DNA of 64,000 bases. It comes from an uncultured Paracoccaceae bacterium (GTDB taxonomy: Bacteria; Pseudomonadota; Alphaproteobacteria; Rhodobacterales; Rhodobacteraceae). Shown here piece after piece: positions 8,133 to 17,634 of this stretch. Made by a program: the position numbers and the translations under genes. Below the pieces are notes generated by a model. That model ran no database searches and was not told where the DNA came from. It was given only the letters and a program-made list of their open reading frames with translations. Each line of letters begins with the position of its first letter. The first letter of the stretch is position 1. The stretch is from contig CANLEQ010000002.1 of the NCBI GenBank assembly GCA_947489705.1, positions 124,001-188,000 on the forward strand. The letters are read 5' to 3'.

Positions 8133-9029
8133 ATGGACGCCGCGACGTTCCGATCGGAGAGGGATCAGGCCGCAACATGGTTTCGCGCGCTGCGCGACGA
8201 GATCGTGGCGGCCTTCGAGACGCTGGAGCAGACCCATTCCGAGGGCCCCTTCGCCGAGGCCCCGGCCGGCCGGTTCGAGGTGACCGAGACGCGGCGCAAG
8301 TCCGACGACGGCGGCGATGCGGGCGGCGGCCTGATGAGCGTGATGCGCGGCGGTCGCGTCTTCGAGAAGGTCGGCGTCAACGTGAGCGAGGTCTACGGCA
8401 CCCTCGCGCCGCGCGCGCAGGCCGCGATGGCCGCGCGCAAGGGCATCCCCGGCATGGAAGACGACCCGCGCTTCTGGGCCAGCGGGATCAGCCTCGTGGC
8501 GCATATGCAGAACCCGCACGTGCCCGCCGTGCACATGAACACACGGATGTTCTGGACCCCCCATGCCTGGTGGTTCGGGGGCGGGTCCGACCTCAATCCC
8601 TGCCTCGAGAAGGCCGACGACACCGCCCATTTCCACGAGACGCTGAGGGCCTATCTCGACCCGCACGGGGCCGGACACTATCCCCGGCTCAAGGCCTGGG
8701 CGGACGAGTATTTCTTCATCCCGCATCGCGGCCGGGCGCGGGGCGTGGGCGGGATCTTCCTCGACGATCACTGCACCGGCGACTGGGAGGCGGATTTCGC
8801 GCTGATCCGCGATATCGGGCGGTCGTTCCTGCCGGCCTATCTTCCGCTGGTCGAGCGGCGGCGGAGCGAGCCCTTCGACGACGCGGCGCGCGAGGCGCAG
8901 CTGATCCATCGCGGGCTCTATGCGGAATACAACCTCGTCTACGACCGCGGCACCAAGTTCGGGCTCGAGACCGGGCACGACCCCGATGCCGTCCTGATGA
9001 GCCTGCCGCCGCTGGCAAAGTGGGTCTGA
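8133..9029 (+). CDS. hemF: Oxygen-dependent coproporphyrinogen III oxidase
   Basis: This 298-residue enzyme performs the O2-dependent oxidative decarboxylation of coproporphyrinogen III to protoporphyrinogen IX (EC 1.3.3.3) in heme synthesis. Diagnostic segments include GVNVSEVYG, NPHVPAVHMNTR, a WWFGGGSDL substrate-binding stretch and the C-terminal RGTKFGL. The ATG at 8133 gives the usual family N-terminus and length. It overlaps the next gene by one base (TGATG). hemE and hemC are close by. This is the aerobic isozyme; no oxygen-independent HemN is in the window. Confidence 0.96.
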   Translation: MDAATFRSERDQAATWFRALRDEIVAAFETLEQTHSEGPFAEAPAGRFEVTETRRKSDDGGDAGGGLMSVMRGGRVFEKVGVNVSEVYGTLAPRAQAAMAARKGIPGMEDDPRFWASGISLVAHMQNPHVPAVHMNTRMFWTPHAWWFGGGSDLNPCLEKADDTAHFHETLRAYLDPHGAGHYPRLKAWADEYFFIPHRGRARGVGGIFLDDHCTGDWEADFALIRDIGRSFLPAYLPLVERRRSEPFDDAAREAQLIHRGLYAEYNLVYDRGTKFGLETGHDPDAVLMSLPPLAKWV

Positions 9030-9448
9030 TGGGCGGCGCCGGCTATATCGGGGATCTGGTCTTCGTCTACGGGACCTTGCGCCGCGGCTTCATCAACAAC
9101 GAGGCGACCATCGCCTTTCGCAGCGGGGCGGAATTCATCTCGGAGGGCTGGGTGCCTGGCCTGCTCTATTCGACCGGCTGGTATCCCGCCCTGATCGAGG
9201 AGGGGCCCGGATCGGTCAAGGGCGAAATCTGGCGCATCACGACGACCGGGGTGATGGACATTCTCGACGATTACGAGGGCCTTCTCGACGAGCCCGCGGA
9301 ATACGAGCGCGTGCTGCGCCGGATCCAGACGGAGACGGGCGAGATGACGGCCTGGCTCTATCTTTATCTCGACGATGTCGACCCGTCGCAACTGATCCCG
9401 AGCGGCGACTGGGCCGATGCCTTCGTGAGCCCCGGCGATTATTCCTGA
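9029..9448 (+). CDS. Gamma-glutamylcyclotransferase-fold (AIG2-like) protein
   Basis: A 139-residue protein with the YGTLRRG substrate-loop motif at about residues 14-20 and the downstream Asp-Tyr-Glu-Gly segment typical of AIG2/GGCT-fold proteins. Family members cyclise gamma-glutamyl peptides or amines to 5-oxoproline, but many AIG2-like proteins have no assigned substrate. Its ATG shares a base with the hemF stop, so it is translationally coupled to hemF. Its 3' end overlaps the convergent hemE 3' end by 10 bases (9439-9448). The fold assignment is good; the function is uncertain. Confidence 0.78.
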   Translation: MGGAGYIGDLVFVYGTLRRGFINNEATIAFRSGAEFISEGWVPGLLYSTGWYPALIEEGPGSVKGEIWRITTTGVMDILDDYEGLLDEPAEYERVLRRIQTETGEMTAWLYLYLDDVDPSQLIPSGDWADAFVSPGDYS

Positions 9449-10485
9449 GCGCCGCGCGTCTCGCGCAGCGTTTCGAGCATCAGCGACACGTTGTCGGGAT
9501 CGGCGTCCGGCGTGATGCCGTGGCCCAGATTGAAGACATGCGGGCCGCGCCGGAACGCCTCGCGGATATGGCGCACCTCGTCCACGAGCGCCTGGCCGCC
9601 CGTCACCATGTGGCCGGGTGCGAGATTGCCCTGGACGCAGCCGTCGCGCTGGACATGCTCGGCGGCCCATTCGGGCGTCACCGAATTGTCGATCGCGACG
9701 CAGTCGGCGCCCGTTTCGCGCGCGAAACCGACATAGCCCTGGCCCGCCTCGCGCGGGAAGGCGATGACCGGCACGCCCGGATGCCGCGCCTTGAGCGCCG
9801 CGATGATCCGCTTGGCGGGGTCAACGGCGTAGCGGGCGAAATCGTTGCCCTTGAGCGATCCGGCCCAGCTGTCGAAGACCTTCACCACCTCGGCGCCGGC
9901 GTCGATCTGGGCGCTGAGATATTCGATCGTGGCCTCGGTGATCCGCGCCATCAGCGCGTCGAACGCGTCGCGGTCGGAATCCTTCAACGCGTGGGCCGGC
10001 GCCTGGTCGGGCGTGCCGCGCCCCGCGATCATGTAGGTCGCGACCGTCCAGGGCGCGCCTGCGAACCCGATCAGCGCCACGTCCGACGGCAATTCCCGCG
10101 CGAGGATGCGCACCGTCTCGTAGATCGGGTTGAGCGTGTCGTGAACCGCGTCCGCGCTGCGCAGCCCGTCGATGCCCGCGCGGTCGGTGAGCGGCGAAAG
10201 ACGCGGCCCCTCGCCCGTCACGAACCACAGATCCGCGCCCAGCGCCTGCGGTACCAGAAGAATGTCGGCAAAGAGGATCGCCGCGTCGAAGCCGAACCGG
10301 CGGATCGGCTGCAGCGTGACCTCGGCCGCGAGGTCGGGCGTGTAGCAGAGCGACAGGAAATCGCCCGCCTGCGCGCGGGTGGCCTTGTACTCGGGAAGGT
10401 AGCGACCGGCCTGCCGCATCATCCAGGCGGGCGGCACGTCGAGCGTCTCGCCCGCGAGTGCCCGCATCAGCAGTTTGTCGGCCAT
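9439..10485 (-). CDS. hemE: Uroporphyrinogen decarboxylase
   Basis: A 348-residue HemE (EC 4.1.1.37), converting uroporphyrinogen III to coproporphyrinogen III, the substrate of the neighbouring HemF. Both family signatures are present: [13 protein letters not shown] near the N-terminus and [13 protein letters not shown] in the middle. The ATG at 10485 is chosen because GGAGGGG lies at ideal distance and MADKLL is the usual start; an upstream in-frame extension lacks support. It is divergent from hemC with 108 bp between starts. A minus-strand TTGACA (10545-10540) lies in that gap without an obvious -10. Confidence 0.96.
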   Translation of the reverse strand: MADKLLMRALAGETLDVPPAWMMRQAGRYLPEYKATRAQAGDFLSLCYTPDLAAEVTLQPIRRFGFDAAILFADILLVPQALGADLWFVTGEGPRLSPLTDRAGIDGLRSADAVHDTLNPIYETVRILARELPSDVALIGFAGAPWTVATYMIAGRGTPDQAPAHALKDSDRDAFDALMARITEATIEYLSAQIDAGAEVVKVFDSWAGSLKGNDFARYAVDPAKRIIAALKARHPGVPVIAFPREAGQGYVGFARETGADCVAIDNSVTPEWAAEHVQRDGCVQGNLAPGHMVTGGQALVDEVRHIREAFRRGPHVFNLGHGITPDADPDNVSLMLETLRETRGAQE

Positions 10486-10593
10486 GCCATCCCCCTCCGG
10501 ATCGTCGTTCGTGGGGTTGGTCCGGGTCGCGCCCTCGATTGTCAAGACGGTTTCGGTTGCCCCCGCCGCGCGGCCCGGCTAGGCCTGTGCCCC

Positions 10594-11538
10594 ATGACCC
10601 TTCCCAGCCCAGACGCCCCGCTCCGGATCGGCACGCGCGGATCGCCCCTTGCCCTTGCCCAGGCGACCGAGACGCGGATGCGCCTCGCCGATGCCTTTCG
10701 CTTGCCGTCCGAGGCCTTCTCGGTCGTGGTGATCAAGACCACCGGCGACCGGATCATCGACCGGCCCCTGAAGGAGATCGGCGGCAAGGGTCTCTTCACG
10801 CGCGAGATCGAGGAGGCGCTCCTGTCGGGCGAGATCGACCTCGCCGTCCATTCGATGAAGGACATGCCGACGCTGCAGCCCGAGGGGCTTCTGCTCGACA
10901 CGTACCTGCCGCGCGAGGATGTGCGCGACGCGTTCATCGCGCTTAACGGCGGCGCGCTGGCCGACTTGCCGCAGGGCCGGACGGTCGGCACCTCGTCGCT
11001 CAGGCGCCGCGCGCAGCTTCTCAACCGCCGGCCGGACCTCAACGTGGTCGAGTTTCGCGGCAACGTGCAGACGCGGCTGAGGAAACTCGAGGACGGCGTC
11101 GCGCATGCGACCTTCCTTGCCATGGCGGGGCTCAACCGGCTCGGCAACGACGACATTCCGCGCCAGCCGGTGTCGCAGGACGTGATGCTGCCCGCGATCG
11201 CGCAAGGTGCCATCGGGATCGAGCGGCGCGCGGACGACGATTGCGCGGCCGAGATGCTGTCGGCGATCCACGACCGCGAGACGGGCATCAGGCTCGCCGC
11301 GGAGCGGTCGTTCCTCGCCACGCTCGACGGGTCGTGCGAGACGCCGATCGCGGGCCTCGCCACACTCGACGGCGACCGCATGACGCTCTCGGGCGAGATC
11401 CTGCGCACCGACGGGTCGGAGGCGCTCTCCGACACCATGTCGGGCGACGCCTCCGACGCCGCGGAGCTGGGAGAGGCGCTGGCGCGTGCCCTGCTCGGGC
11501 GGGCGTCGGACGATTTCTTCGACTGGAAAACCGGCTAG
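10594..11538 (+). CDS. hemC: Hydroxymethylbilane synthase (porphobilinogen deaminase)
   Basis: A 314-residue HemC (EC 2.5.1.61), which polymerises four porphobilinogens. Key features are TRGSPLALAQ (14-23), DLAVHSMKD with the active-site Asp82, the LRRRAQLL arginine cluster, and GSCETP with the dipyrromethane-cofactor Cys248. It is divergently arranged with hemE, so two early heme enzymes share one 108-bp control region. It is convergent with the FAD-linked oxidase gene, leaving only 7 bp between stops. Confidence 0.96.
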   Translation: MTLPSPDAPLRIGTRGSPLALAQATETRMRLADAFRLPSEAFSVVVIKTTGDRIIDRPLKEIGGKGLFTREIEEALLSGEIDLAVHSMKDMPTLQPEGLLLDTYLPREDVRDAFIALNGGALADLPQGRTVGTSSLRRRAQLLNRRPDLNVVEFRGNVQTRLRKLEDGVAHATFLAMAGLNRLGNDDIPRQPVSQDVMLPAIAQGAIGIERRADDDCAAEMLSAIHDRETGIRLAAERSFLATLDGSCETPIAGLATLDGDRMTLSGEILRTDGSEALSDTMSGDASDAAELGEALARALLGRASDDFFDWKTG

Positions 11539-11545
11539 CGCGCCC

Positions 11546-12955
11546 TCATCCCGGCAGGACCTTGCCGGGATTCATGATGCCCTTGGGATCGAGCGTCGCC
11601 TTGATCTGTCGCATCAGCGAAAGCGCCACGGGATCCTTGCGCCGCGCCATCGATCCGCGCTTGCCGAGGCCGATCCCGTGCTCGGCGGAGAACGATCCGC
11701 CCAAGTCCTGCACGATCTTCTCGACCACCTCCATCATCGCGTCGTGGCCGGCCTCGCTCGTGTCGGTGGGCCAGATCGTCAGGTGCACGTTGCCGTCGCC
11801 CAGATGCGAGACCACCACGTTGCGGGCCTGCGGGTCCAGGGCGGCGACGTCGCGTTCGGCGCGATCGAGGAACGTCTCGACCCGGTCGAGCGGCACCGAC
11901 ACGTCGGTGATGACCGAATGGCCCATCGCGGCCGTCAGCTCGCCCGCGGCCTCGCGGCGCGACCAGATCTCGGCCCGCTGCGCCTCGGACCGGGCGACAT
12001 GCGCGTCGAGCACGCGGCCGTCCTCGATCATGCCGGCCAGCACCTCTTCGAGATAGGCCTGGACGGGAATGGCGCCGTCGTCGCCGGGCTCCGCGTCGCG
12101 CGGCGCGGTGGCGCCGATCTCGACCATGATGTTGTGGTCGTATTGCGCGTCGAAGGGCGCCTTGTTCGAGGAATCATGCGCGAGATGCGCGTCGATATAG
12201 TTGCGCGGCATGTATTCGAAGGCCTCGACCGCCCCGCCGGTGGCGTTCTGGAGCGTGTTGAGCAGGTCGAGCGCATCGCCGAGCCGCGGCACCGCGACCA
12301 TCGCCGTCGCATAGGCCAGCGGCTTGGGGTAGAGGCGCAGCACGGCGGCGGTGATGATCCCGAGCGTGCCTTCGGAGCCGATGAAGAGGTCGCGCAGATC
12401 GTAGCCGGAATTGTCCTTCACCAGCTCGGTCATCAGGTCCATGATCTCGCCCGAGGGCAGCACCACCTCGAGCCCGAGGCAGAGCGCGCGCGTATTGCCG
12501 TAGCGCAGCACGTTCGAGCCGCCCGCATTGGTCCCGAGCACGCCGCCGATCCGCGCCGATCCGCGGGCCCCGAAGGTCAGCGGAAAGACCAGGTCGTGCG
12601 CATCCGCTTCGGCATGCATCTGCGCCAGCACGACGCCGGCCTCGACGATGGCCATGCGCGCCTCCGGCCGGATCTCGCGAACCTTGTTGAGCCGCTCGAG
12701 GCTGAGCGCGATGCGGCCGGGCGCGTGGGTGCCGCCCATGAGGCCGGTATTGCCCGCGACCGGCACGATCGCGATGCCGGCCTCGGAGGCGAGCTTGACG
12801 ACCTTCGAGACCTCCTCGGTCGAACCGGGCCGCACCGCGCAGAGCGGCGCGCCGCGATAGGCGCCGGTCCAGTCGCGCGCGAAGGGTGCCGCGTCGTCAC
12901 CCGTCAGGACGTGGGCCGCGCCCAGCGCCTCGCGAAGTGCGTCGATGATGTCCAT
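11546..12955 (-). CDS. FAD-linked oxidase, GlcD/D-2-hydroxyacid dehydrogenase type
   Basis: A 469-residue protein with an N-terminal FAD-binding (PCMH/FAD_binding_4) domain showing AGNTGLMGG and GTNAGGSN, and a C-terminal FAD-oxidase domain showing HLGDGNVHL and AEHGIGLGKRG. This is the architecture of D-lactate, glycolate (GlcD) and D-2-hydroxyglutarate dehydrogenases; the substrate cannot be fixed by eye. The start is 26 bp after the livF stop on the same strand, so it is probably the last gene of the Liv transporter operon. That suggests oxidation of an imported or related hydroxyacid. Confidence 0.86.
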   Translation of the reverse strand: MDIIDALREALGAAHVLTGDDAAPFARDWTGAYRGAPLCAVRPGSTEEVSKVVKLASEAGIAIVPVAGNTGLMGGTHAPGRIALSLERLNKVREIRPEARMAIVEAGVVLAQMHAEADAHDLVFPLTFGARGSARIGGVLGTNAGGSNVLRYGNTRALCLGLEVVLPSGEIMDLMTELVKDNSGYDLRDLFIGSEGTLGIITAAVLRLYPKPLAYATAMVAVPRLGDALDLLNTLQNATGGAVEAFEYMPRNYIDAHLAHDSSNKAPFDAQYDHNIMVEIGATAPRDAEPGDDGAIPVQAYLEEVLAGMIEDGRVLDAHVARSEAQRAEIWSRREAAGELTAAMGHSVITDVSVPLDRVETFLDRAERDVAALDPQARNVVVSHLGDGNVHLTIWPTDTSEAGHDAMMEVVEKIVQDLGGSFSAEHGIGLGKRGSMARRKDPVALSLMRQIKATLDPKGIMNPGKVLPG

Positions 12956-12981
12956 GATCCGTGTCCTCTCCCGGGCCAGCT

Positions 12982-13668
12982 TCAGACCCCCAGATACCGC
13001 CCCGCCAGGGTATCGTCGAGGCCGGCGATCGGCCCCTGCCAGACATCGCGGCCGCGCGACAGGATGACGGCGCGATCGGCGATCCGCCTGAGTTCGGCCA
13101 GCGACTTGTCGACGATCAGGATCGCCATGCCGGTCTCAACGCGCAGCGCCTCGATCGCGGCCCAGATCTCGGCGCGGACGAGCGGGGCCAGCCCCTCGGT
13201 CGCCTCGTCGAGGATCAGAAGCCGCGGGTTGGTCATGAGGGCGCGGCCGATGGCCAGCATCTGCTGCTCGCCCCCCGAAAGCGTGCCCGCGCGCTGCTCC
13301 CGCCGCTCGGCGAGGCGCGGGAACAGCCGCTCGACCCGCGCGAGATCCCAAGCGCCCCGACGCGCCGCGGCGCGCAGGTTCTCGGCCACGGTGAGCGGCG
13401 CGAAGCAGCGGCGCCCTTCGGGCACCAGCCCCAGGCCCAGGCGCGCGGCGCGATGCGACGGCAGGCGGTGGAGGTCGTGCCCGTCGAAGGTCAGCGCACC
13501 GTGCGACGGCATCATCCGGCAGATCGCGCGAATGCTCGTCGTCTTGCCCATGCCATTGCGGCCCAACAGCGCCACGACCTCGCCCTCGGCGACCGCGAGG
13601 CTCGCGCCGTGAAGGACCTGCGCGGGACCGTAGGAGGCCCGCAGGTCGCTGACGCGCAGCAGGCTCAC
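12982..13668 (-). CDS. livF: Branched-chain-amino-acid-type ABC transporter ATPase (LivF)
   Basis: A 228-residue ABC ATPase: Walker A GRNGMGKTT, signature LSGGEQQM and Walker B LLILDEATEGLAP, the last typical of LivF. The switch segment reads LIVDKS instead of the usual VEQN. The GTG at 13668 is used because it overlaps the livG stop by 4 bases (GTGA) and starts the expected first strand. It energises a periplasmic-binding-protein-dependent importer together with LivG, LivM and LivH immediately upstream. Confidence 0.92.
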   Translation of the reverse strand: MSLLRVSDLRASYGPAQVLHGASLAVAEGEVVALLGRNGMGKTTSIRAICRMMPSHGALTFDGHDLHRLPSHRAARLGLGLVPEGRRCFAPLTVAENLRAAARRGAWDLARVERLFPRLAERREQRAGTLSGGEQQMLAIGRALMTNPRLLILDEATEGLAPLVRAEIWAAIEALRVETGMAILIVDKSLAELRRIADRAVILSRGRDVWQGPIAGLDDTLAGRYLGV

Positions 13669-14411
13669 GAGACGGGCCCCAGATAGGCGTCCTGCACGCC
13701 CGCGTTTTGGCGGATCGCCTCGCCCGGACCGGTCGCGATGATGCGCCCGCCCACGAGGACGCTGACCCGGTCGGCAAGCGCGAAGACCGCGTCCATGTCG
13801 TGCTCCACCAGCAGGATCGGCGCGCGGACCTTCACCCGCCGCAGAAGCGCCGAGAGGTCGGCCACGCCTTCGGTCCCGAGGCCCGCCAGCGGCTCGTCCA
13901 TGACGAGCGCGCGGGGCGCCATGGCGAGCGCGCAGGCGATCTCCACCCGCCGCCACGCGCCGTGCGACAGCGCGCCGACGGGGGTGTGGGCCTCGCCCTC
14001 GAGGCCCACCTGCGCCAGCGCCTCCCGCGCCGGGGCGGTGAGATCGCCGCGCCCGAGCGCCCGGGACCAGACGCGCAGCCGCCCGCCCCGCCCCGCCACG
14101 GCCAGCATGACGTTCTGCAGCGCGGTGTCCTCGGATGCGAGGGACGAGACCTGGAACGTCCGCCCGAGGCCCGCCCGCGCCCGGCGCGGCACGTCCCAGG
14201 CGGTGACGTCGCGGCCCTCGAGCAGGATGCGGCCCGCATCGGGACGGAGCGCGCCGCAGATCTGGGCGATGAGCGTGGATTTGCCCGCGCCGTTGGGTCC
14301 GATCAGCGCGTGGATCTCGCCCTGCCGCAGGTCCAGATCGACCGCGTCGCTGACCCGAAGGGCGCCGAAGGCGCGCGTCACGCCGCGCAGGCTGAGGCGC
14401 GGTTCAGCCAC
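13665..14411 (-). CDS. livG: Branched-chain-amino-acid-type ABC transporter ATPase (LivG)
   Basis: A 248-residue ABC ATPase with Walker A GPNGAGKST, a modified signature LSHGAWRRVE, Walker B ALVMDEPLAGL and H-loop LLVEHDMD. GRTFQ before the signature is characteristic of LivG. The start is a GTG (14411) overlapping the livM 3' end by 8 bases. It pairs with LivF as the second nucleotide-binding subunit of the importer. Confidence 0.92.
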   Translation of the reverse strand: MAEPRLSLRGVTRAFGALRVSDAVDLDLRQGEIHALIGPNGAGKSTLIAQICGALRPDAGRILLEGRDVTAWDVPRRARAGLGRTFQVSSLASEDTALQNVMLAVAGRGGRLRVWSRALGRGDLTAPAREALAQVGLEGEAHTPVGALSHGAWRRVEIACALAMAPRALVMDEPLAGLGTEGVADLSALLRRVKVRAPILLVEHDMDAVFALADRVSVLVGGRIIATGPGEAIRQNAGVQDAYLGPVS

Positions 14412-15381
14412 GAGACGGCACCCTTGCGAGTAGGCCAACGATGCCGCCCCGCCCCGCCAGCACGACGGCGAGCAACAGAAGCCCCAGGAAGACCTGCCAG
14501 TATTCCGACAGCCCGCCCAGCCACTGCTCCAGCACGACGAAGAGCGCCGCACCCGCGACGGGGCCGCAGAGCCGCCCAACGCCGCCCAGGATGATCAGCA
14601 CGATCAGCTCACCCGACACTTGCCAGGAGAACATGGTCGGGCTGACGAAGCGGTTGAGATCGGCATAGAGCGCGCCGGCAAGCCCGGTCACGGCGCCCGA
14701 GACGACGAACGCCCAAAGCCGCAGGCGGTCCGGGTCGATGCCCGAGGCCATGACCCGCGTGGGCGCCTGCCGCGCCGCATTGAGCGCGAGGCCGAACGGC
14801 GAGGCGGCGATCCGCGCCATGCACCACAGCACGATCAGCAGGATCGCGAAGCAGATGCCGAAGAACTGGATCGGGTCAAGCGTGTCGAGTCCCGGAAAGC
14901 CGTTGCGCACATAGATCGACAACCCGTCCTCGCCGCCATAGGCGGGCCAGGAGATCGCAAGATAGTAGAACATCTGACCGAAGGCGAGCGTGATCATGAT
15001 GAAGTAGACCCCGCTCGTCCGCAGCGAGATGCGGCCGATGACCCAGGCGGCCAGCGCCCCGACCGCGATCGCGGCCAGCCAAATGAACGGCATGGATTTC
15101 GTCCCCTCGAAGACGAAGGGCCGGGTGAAGATCGGATCATACGCTTGGGCATGGCTCGCCAGCACGCCCATCGCGTAGCCGCCGATCCCGAAGAACACGG
15201 CGTGGCCGAGACTGACCAGCCCGCCGATGCCCAGCGCGAGGTTGAGCCCCGCCGCCGCCAGCGCCAGGATCGCGACCTTGGTGGCGAGCGTCACGGTGAA
15301 GGGCGCACCCGCGGCCCAGGCCCAGAGCGCGACGAGGCCGAGCCCCGCGAGGAGCCCCGCATTGATCCACCGCTCAGCCAT
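14404..15381 (-). CDS. livM: Branched-chain-amino-acid-type ABC transporter permease (LivM)
   Basis: A 325-residue inner-membrane permease with about nine hydrophobic segments and the family segment LNLALGIGGLVSLGHAVFFG near the N-terminus. A second landmark, LIVLIILGGVGRLCGPVAGA, lies towards the C-terminus. It forms the translocation pore with LivH. It overlaps livH by 8 bases at its start and livG by 8 at its end, so the order H-M-G-F is tightly coupled. Confidence 0.94.
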   Translation of the reverse strand: MAERWINAGLLAGLGLVALWAWAAGAPFTVTLATKVAILALAAAGLNLALGIGGLVSLGHAVFFGIGGYAMGVLASHAQAYDPIFTRPFVFEGTKSMPFIWLAAIAVGALAAWVIGRISLRTSGVYFIMITLAFGQMFYYLAISWPAYGGEDGLSIYVRNGFPGLDTLDPIQFFGICFAILLIVLWCMARIAASPFGLALNAARQAPTRVMASGIDPDRLRLWAFVVSGAVTGLAGALYADLNRFVSPTMFSWQVSGELIVLIILGGVGRLCGPVAGAALFVVLEQWLGGLSEYWQVFLGLLLLAVVLAGRGGIVGLLARVPSRG

Positions 15382-16282
15382 GACCGTAGAGCCCGCGCGG
15401 TCGCCAGAAGAGGATCGCGGCCATCAGCACGTAGATCCCGACCTGCGCCAGGGCCGCGCCCGTCGCCTGCGCCGCCGAGAGGTCCATGACGAGCGACAAG
15501 GCCGCGGGCAGCGCGACGCCCCCGAGCGTGTCCGTGAGCCCCACGAGCAGCGCACCCACCAGCGCGCCCTTGATCGAGCCGATGCCGCCGATGACGATGA
15601 CCACGAAGGCCAGGATCAGGACCGGCTCGCCCATGCCGACCTGCACCGACTGGATCGCGCCGACGAGCGCGCCCGCCAGCCCCGCAAGCGCCGCCCCGAG
15701 TGCGAAGACGAAAGTGTAGAGGCGTCCGATATCGACGCCGAGGGCCGCGATCATCTCGCGATCGGCCTCGCCTGCGCGGATCTGTACGCCGATCCGGGTC
15801 CGTTGCGTCAGCCAGAAGAGACCGAGCGCCACCACGAGCCCGATGCCGATGAGCGCGAGGCGGTACTTGGAATAGGTTATGGGGCCGAGCATGACGGGGC
15901 CGCTCAGCGCGGCGGGGATATCGAGAAAGAGCGGGAACGACCCGAAGATCCAGCGCACCCCCTCGGAAAAGATCAGGATCAGCGCGAAGGTCGCCAGCAC
16001 CTGGTCGAGATGGTCGCGCGCATAGAGCCTGCGGATCACCAGCACCTCGACCAGCGCGCCCGCCGCCGCCGCCGCGGCCAGCGCCGCCACCAGCGCCAGC
16101 AGGAACGAGCCCGTGGCCGACGCCACGGCCGCCGCCGCGAACGCGCCCACCATGTAGAGCGATCCGTGCGCGAGATTGATGAGCCCCATGACGCCGAAGA
16201 TGAGCGTCAGCCCCGCCGCCATCAGAAACAGCATCACGCCCGACTGGACGCCGTTCAGAACCTGCTCGATCAGCAGCGCCAT
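15374..16282 (-). CDS. livH: Branched-chain-amino-acid-type ABC transporter permease (LivH)
   Basis: A 302-residue permease with many membrane segments and the N-terminal family landmark LIFGVMGLINLAHGSLYMVG. The conserved IGGIGSIKGALVGALLVG occurs near the C-terminus. It is the partner of LivM. It starts about 80 bp after the substrate-binding-protein stop on the same strand. Confidence 0.94.
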   Translation of the reverse strand: MALLIEQVLNGVQSGVMLFLMAAGLTLIFGVMGLINLAHGSLYMVGAFAAAAVASATGSFLLALVAALAAAAAAGALVEVLVIRRLYARDHLDQVLATFALILIFSEGVRWIFGSFPLFLDIPAALSGPVMLGPITYSKYRLALIGIGLVVALGLFWLTQRTRIGVQIRAGEADREMIAALGVDIGRLYTFVFALGAALAGLAGALVGAIQSVQVGMGEPVLILAFVVIVIGGIGSIKGALVGALLVGLTDTLGGVALPAALSLVMDLSAAQATGAALAQVGIYVLMAAILFWRPRGLYGHG

Positions 16283-16360
16283 CGTATCTCCGAAGGCGGG
16301 GTCACGCGCGCGGCGTGCTCGCCCTTGTCTGGGGGTGGATCCTGGACAGCCGGACGCGGA

Positions 16361-17509
16361 TCACATCTCGCATTCGTCCACGTAGGCGTTCGCGTGATCC
16401 TCGAGCGCCGTGGCGACGATCTTGTTGGTGAAGACGCCGTCCTCCTCGATGACCTCGCGGACATAGATGTCCTGGATCGGATGCTGGTTCGAGGCGAAGG
16501 AGAAATCGCCGCGCACGCTGTCGAAATCGGCGGCGCGGAGTGCCTCGCGGAAGGCGTCGGGATCGTCGATCGAGGCCGCGTCCATGGCCGAGATCAGCAG
16601 GTTCGCAGTGTCGAAACCCTGCGCGGCGTAGAGCGAGGGGAGCCGACCGTACTCGGCCTCGAAGCTCTCGACGAAGTCGCGGTTGGCCTGGTTGTCGATG
16701 TCCTTCGACCATTGCGAGGTGTTGCGCACGCCAAGCGCCGCGGCGCCCACGGCCTGCAGGATGCCCTGGTCGAAGCTGAAGGCGGGGCCCACCACCGGCA
16801 GGTCGAGGCCGCTATCGGCATATTGCTTGAGGAACGAGATCCCCATACCGCCGGGCAGGAAGAAGAACACCGAATCGGCATCCGAGGCGCGGATCTGGGC
16901 GATTTCGGCGGCGTAGTCGGTCTGCCCCAGCTGGGTGAAGACCTCGCCCGCCAGATCGCCCTCGTAGAGGCGCTTGAAGCCCGTCAGGCTGTCCTGGCCC
17001 GCGGGATAGTTCGGCGCCATGATGAAGGTGTTCTCGTAACCCTCCTGGCTGGCATAGGCGCCGGCGGCCTCGTGCAGGTTGTCGTTCTGGTAGCTCACCG
17101 AGAAATAGTTCGGATCGCAGCCCCGCCCGGCCAGCTGCGCCGGCGCCGCGTTGGTTGAGAGATAGAACTTGTCGCGTGCGAGCGCGCCCGGCACCACCGC
17201 CATGGCGAGGTTCGACCAGACGATGCCCGTCAGGATGTCCACCTCCTCCTGCTGGATCATGCGGTCGCTGATCTGCACGGCCACGTCGGGCTTGCGCTGG
17301 TCGTCCTCGATCACGATCTCGAGGTCGTCGCGGTCCGCCTGCTCCACCGCCAGCATGAAGCCGTCGCGCGTGTCCTGCCCCAGCCCCGCGCCGCCGCCCG
17401 AGAGGGTGGTGATCATGCCGACCTTGAGGGCATCCGCATCGTCCTGCGCCCCGGCGGTGCCCGCCAGCGCGACGATCGCGCCCATTGCGATCAAGGTTGT
17501 CCTGCGCAT
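16361..17509 (-). CDS. Periplasmic substrate-binding protein of the Liv-type ABC transporter
   Basis: A type I periplasmic binding protein (LivK/HAAT family). The start at 17509 (MRRTTL) is preferred because a signal peptide with basic start and cleavage after GTAGA follows directly; a start 5 codons upstream (17524) is possible. The mature protein begins LKVGMITTLSG, the usual first strand. It heads the run with livHMGF and an FAD-linked oxidase, so it sets the substrate. Family members bind branched-chain amino acids but also amides, urea or aromatic and hydroxy acids, and I cannot choose between them. Confidence 0.88.
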   Translation of the reverse strand: MRRTTLIAMGAIVALAGTAGAQDDADALKVGMITTLSGGGAGLGQDTRDGFMLAVEQADRDDLEIVIEDDQRKPDVAVQISDRMIQQEEVDILTGIVWSNLAMAVVPGALARDKFYLSTNAAPAQLAGRGCDPNYFSVSYQNDNLHEAAGAYASQEGYENTFIMAPNYPAGQDSLTGFKRLYEGDLAGEVFTQLGQTDYAAEIAQIRASDADSVFFFLPGGMGISFLKQYADSGLDLPVVGPAFSFDQGILQAVGAAALGVRNTSQWSKDIDNQANRDFVESFEAEYGRLPSLYAAQGFDTANLLISAMDAASIDDPDAFREALRAADFDSVRGDFSFASNQHPIQDIYVREVIEEDGVFTNKIVATALEDHANAYVDECEM

Positions 17510-17634
17510 CCCGAAATCTCCCAAAATGGTCGGAGCACATGACTGCGCGCTTGTCGCCCGAGATCAACCCCTTTTCGTGCCCGACGCCGACGCTAGGTGC
17601 CCGTCGAACGAAGATTGCACGCGAAAGCCGCCTC

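Noticed and set aside
10516-10545. Minus-strand TTGACA as a hemE promoter
   Set aside because: The -35 is perfect but no plausible -10 follows at 16-18 bases.
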